16,544 nucleotides of DNA from Thermoplasmata archaeon (GTDB lineage: Archaea; Thermoplasmatota; Thermoplasmata; Lutacidiplasmatales; UBA184), in the NCBI GenBank assembly GCA_030037875.1, contig JASHPV010000184.1, positions 1 to 16,544 of the forward strand. Reading direction: 5' to 3'. The notes beneath the pieces were generated by a model. The model was not told the DNA's origin and made no database searches. It was given only the letters and a program-made list of their open reading frames with translations. A program made the translations under genes and the position numbers. Every line of letters begins with the position of its first letter. Position 1 is the stretch's first letter. Of this stretch, positions 14,176 through 16,544 are shown one piece after another.

Positions 14176-15129
14176 CTAGTGCAGCTTGAACCAACGCTTC
14201 AACGTCCGGGCGACCTCGTCGATCACGGCCCAGCCCTCTGGAACGATCCCGCGGTAGTCCTGAAACCCGTGGACCATCCCGTTGTACCGGGTCATCTGGG
14301 TGGGCACCCCTGCCTCTTGGAGTCGCGCGGCGTACAACTCCCCTTCGTCGCGCAGCAGGTCGTACTCGGCCGTTATCACGAGAGCGGGCGCGACATGCGA
14401 AAGGTTCGGGGCGAGAAGCGGAGCGACGCGAGGATCGTGCCCCTGCTTCGGCGTAGCAAGATATTGGGTCCACATCCACGCGATGAACGAGGCGTCGAGG
14501 CCAAAGCCGGTGCCGTTCGCGGCGTAGGAGGGAGTGTTCGGGTAGTATCCCGTCACGGGGCAGATCAAGACCTGTCCGGCGAGGGAGGGCCCATGGTCAT
14601 CGCGGGTCATGGCGGAGAGAACCGCGGCCATGTTCCCGCCGGCGCTGTCACCCCCGATGGCGATCTCGCCGGGCAGGAAGTTGAACCGTCTTGCCGTTTC
14701 GGGATTGGCGAGCCATTGCATCGCGGCGTAGCCATCCTCTAGCGCGGCCGGAAACTTATCCTCGGGCGAGCGACGGTAATCGACGCTCGCCAGGGCGACG
14801 CCGGAGCGAGCGGAGATTTCCCGGCAAAGGCTGTCGTGGGTATCGAGGTCGCCGAACACCCAGCCTCCGCCATGTAGATACACGAGTACAGGACGCGGAG
14901 ATGCCGTCCCTCTCGGAAAGTAGAGCCGGGCCTTGAGTTTGTGCGAAAGCAGCGGAACCAGATGATCTTCTACTCCTTCAAGAGGAGGAGGCGGGCCCGC
15001 GAGCCGGTCGGTCTCTCTTTCCATGTCTCGGACAACGGCCCGCCCTTCGTTCACCGGGAGCTGAGTCAGATCTGGGAACGCCCCGGTCTCGTGGTCGATC
15101 CGTTCCCGGAGCTTAGGGTGGAGAGACAT
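14176..15129 (-). CDS. Alpha/beta hydrolase, hormone-sensitive-lipase-type carboxylesterase
   Basis: A 317-aa esterase of the HSL (family IV) group that hydrolyses short- to medium-chain carboxylic esters, often thermostable in archaea. Seen: oxyanion-hole motif HGGGW at 86-90, nucleophile elbow GDSAGG with Ser162, the acid Asp257 in ITAEYDLLRDE, and the catalytic His287 in NGMVHGFQ. The N-terminal cap region, RERIDHETGAFPDLTQLP, is typical. No signal peptide, so cytoplasmic. The open frame reaches 15252, but conservation starts at the ATG at 15129, preceded by GGGGCGACC. The gene is divergent from the esterase-like gene at 15291 and shares its intergenic region. Confidence 0.93.
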   Translation of the reverse strand: MSLHPKLRERIDHETGAFPDLTQLPVNEGRAVVRDMERETDRLAGPPPPLEGVEDHLVPLLSHKLKARLYFPRGTASPRPVLVYLHGGGWVFGDLDTHDSLCREISARSGVALASVDYRRSPEDKFPAALEDGYAAMQWLANPETARRFNFLPGEIAIGGDSAGGNMAAVLSAMTRDDHGPSLAGQVLICPVTGYYPNTPSYAANGTGFGLDASFIAWMWTQYLATPKQGHDPRVAPLLAPNLSHVAPALVITAEYDLLRDEGELYAARLQEAGVPTQMTRYNGMVHGFQDYRGIVPEGWAVIDEVARTLKRWFKLH

Positions 15130-15202
15130 GGTCGCCCCATCCCGAGTGGTCGGATATTTCTGATGGCCGAGCTCGTACAGGGAGTTGCGGACGGGGTTTG
15201 CG

Positions 15203-15214
15203 GCATTATAATGC
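15203..15214. promoter_or_regulatory. Perfect palindromic TATA element between divergent hydrolase genes
   Basis: GCATTATAATGC is an exact 12-bp palindrome and the most A/T-rich spot in the 161-base intergenic region. It presents TTATAA on both strands, so one element could serve both the hydrolase at 15129 (about 74 bases away) and the esterase at 15291 (about 77 bases away). A palindromic regulator site is the alternative. Confidence 0.5.
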
Positions 15215-15290
15215 GGCCGATGGCCTCTTCGCTCCCCACCATGCAGGATCATGCGACGTCCGAACGCGATACTGGAAATGGAGGAATCCC

Positions 15291-16358
15291 GTGAACCTCG
15301 CTGTTCGACCGCCGCTGGATCGGCGCGGTCCCGCTTCGTTCCCTCCGCCCATCAAGGGAAGCGCGGGACATGTTTCCTTCGAGAGCGCGATCCTCAAGGG
15401 GAACCCGTGGGACGACCCGCACGTCCGGGAAGTCTCCTACTACCTTCCTCCGTCCGGACGGACCGAGGGGCTTCCCCTCCTCGTGGATCTTCCCGGATTC
15501 ACTGGCGCGGGCTGGATGGAGTTCCAACGGCCACGACCCTTCCAAGAAACGACCATCCAACTGCTGGACCGCCTGATCCGATCCGGAGACTGCCCCGAGG
15601 CCGTGCTGATCTCACCGGACTGCCTCACAGCACTCGGGGGAAGCCAGTACGTGAACTCGACGGCGACGGGTCGATACGCCGACTATGTTGCCCGGGAGCT
15701 AGTTCCGTGGGCTCGAGAGAAGTTTCATACTGGCCCTACGGGGGTGTTGGGCCAGTCGAGCGGAGGTTTCGGTGCGCTCCATCTCGGCGTCGAGTTCCCG
15801 GATGTGTTCCAGGCCATCGGGTCGAGCGCCGGCGACGCCGCTTTCGAGTACTCCTATCTGCTAGAATTTCCCAAGGCGTTTCGCGAATTCCAGAGGGCCG
15901 GGGGCCCGGTTCAATGGATGGAGCGCCTCTTCACCGACCCGTCGTTCATGAAGAGTTACACCGATCCACCGGCGGCTGCTCTCGACACCCTCGCCATGGC
16001 TTCGTGCTACTCTCCGAGCCGGAAGGACCCGGGAAGTTTCGAACTTCCCATCGACCTCGAGTCCGGGGCCGTGATCCCTGAGGTGTGGGCTCGGTGGCTC
16101 GCCTTCGACCCGGTCGTGCGGCTGTCCGATGAGCGCGTCCGGAACGCGCTCCGGCGCATGCGCTCGGTCCATGTGACCGGTTCGGACGCCGACGAGTGGT
16201 ATCTCGACGTGGGCGCGCGCATGTTCGCCTCCGAAGCGCGGCGGCGCGGCCTCACAGTCTTTCACGACGAGTTTCCGGGGAACCACTCCGCGCGGAATCC
16301 CCGGTTCGCGGCCATGTATCTCCGGATGACTCGCGCGCTCGGGCAAGACGCCGCGTGA
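15291..16358 (+). CDS. Alpha/beta hydrolase of the esterase D (enterochelin esterase-like) family
   Basis: A 355-aa hydrolase, distinct from the HSL-type neighbour. An N-terminal beta-rich part (VSFESAILKGNPW, VREVSYYLPPSG) leads to the hydrolase core. Nucleophile elbow GQSSGGFGALH places Ser156 as catalytic; later GSDADEWYLDVG supplies a candidate Asp and EFPGNHSAR the probable His. This layout fits the putative esterase family that includes esterase D, tributyrin esterase and Fes-like enzymes. The substrate is unknown. The open frame extends to 15198, but the GTG at 15291 has a strong ribosome site (GGAGG, six bases upstream), deciding the start. No export signal is clear. Confidence 0.88.
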   Translation: MNLAVRPPLDRRGPASFPPPIKGSAGHVSFESAILKGNPWDDPHVREVSYYLPPSGRTEGLPLLVDLPGFTGAGWMEFQRPRPFQETTIQLLDRLIRSGDCPEAVLISPDCLTALGGSQYVNSTATGRYADYVARELVPWAREKFHTGPTGVLGQSSGGFGALHLGVEFPDVFQAIGSSAGDAAFEYSYLLEFPKAFREFQRAGGPVQWMERLFTDPSFMKSYTDPPAAALDTLAMASCYSPSRKDPGSFELPIDLESGAVIPEVWARWLAFDPVVRLSDERVRNALRRMRSVHVTGSDADEWYLDVGARMFASEARRRGLTVFHDEFPGNHSARNPRFAAMYLRMTRALGQDAA

Positions 16359-16376
16359 GTGGGCGTCTCAGATCCG

Positions 16377-16544
16377 TCAGCGCGACCGGAACGCGCGGGG
16401 GAGTGGAAAGTCCGGGGGACTCCAGATCCGGTAATCGGTCACCGGCCGGAAACCCATCCGCTCGTACATCGGTCGCCCCATCGGGGTCGCCCAGAGGGCG
16501 CTGGCCGGGAGGCCCAGCGCCCGGCCCGCCGCGATGGCCGCCCA
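16377..16544 (-). CDS. GNAT-like acetyltransferase, C-terminal fragment cut by the window edge
   Basis: Reading the minus strand from the last base gives 55 residues up to a TGA at 16377-16379. The stretch GLPASALWATPMGRPMYERMGF has the form of GNAT motif B, a helix ending in a Tyr-x-x-x-Gly-Phe turn after a strand rich in small residues. It is followed by RPVTDYRIWSPP, typical of the last strand of this fold. The acetyl-CoA loop lies outside the window, so the assignment rests on the tail only. It converges on the esterase gene with an 18-base gap. Confidence 0.65.
   Translation of the reverse strand, partial: WAAIAAGRALGLPASALWATPMGRPMYERMGFRPVTDYRIWSPPDFPLPRAFRSR

Noticed and set aside
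1..16544. Defence island, CRISPR array or mobile element
   Set aside because: The only hint is the lone PD-(D/E)XK protein; there are no regularly spaced repeats, transposases, integrases, toxin-antitoxin pairs or other defence proteins.

Overview
This is a GC-rich, gene-dense chromosomal window carrying about nineteen protein genes, one of them cut off by the right edge. I see no rRNA, tRNA, CRISPR array, insertion sequence or phage gene. The likely host is an archaeon, plausibly a GC-rich soil or sediment Thermoplasmata-type lineage. The reasons are A/T-rich TATA-like hexamers about 26-35 bases upstream of several start codons that lack a Shine-Dalgarno site, a small zinc-ribbon protein and a degenerate RecA/KaiC-like protein. 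The lineage is inference; a GC-rich bacterium is not excluded.

Left part (1-3600, minus strand): a DinB-fold protein, a metallo-beta-lactamase/double-rhodanese protein of the persulfide-dioxygenase type with a substituted metal ligand, and a stand-alone GltD-type iron-sulfur flavoprotein. Centre-left (3778-7785, plus strand): a PD-(D/E)XK nuclease-like protein, a small possible SCP2-like protein, an Amt ammonium channel, a SHOCT-domain membrane protein, a small unknown protein and a GNAT acetyltransferase.

Centre (8000-11620, plus strand): an alkylmercury-lyase-family protein that keeps the Cys/Asp/Cys catalytic set, an FMN-dependent alpha-hydroxy-acid dehydrogenase with an unclear start, a small membrane protein, a degenerate RecA/KaiC-like protein and a second GNAT. 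The last converges on an AHSA1/SRPBCC gene on the minus strand, and the two stop codons overlap.

Right part (12027-16544): a triple zinc-ribbon protein with an Arg/Gly-rich tail, a DUF4260-like membrane protein, MsrA, then two unrelated alpha/beta hydrolases transcribed divergently from a region with a perfect 12-bp TATA-containing palindrome, and the end of a third GNAT gene on the minus strand.

The genes are mostly single housekeeping or stress functions (sulfur and methionine redox, ammonium uptake, hydroxy-acid oxidation, ester hydrolysis, acetylation) rather than one pathway. I find no convincing new multi-gene system. The items most worth following up are the triple zinc-ribbon/RG-tail protein, the altered MBL-rhodanese enzyme, the MerB-like protein outside any mer operon, the RecA-like protein without a P-loop, and the palindromic divergent promoter.
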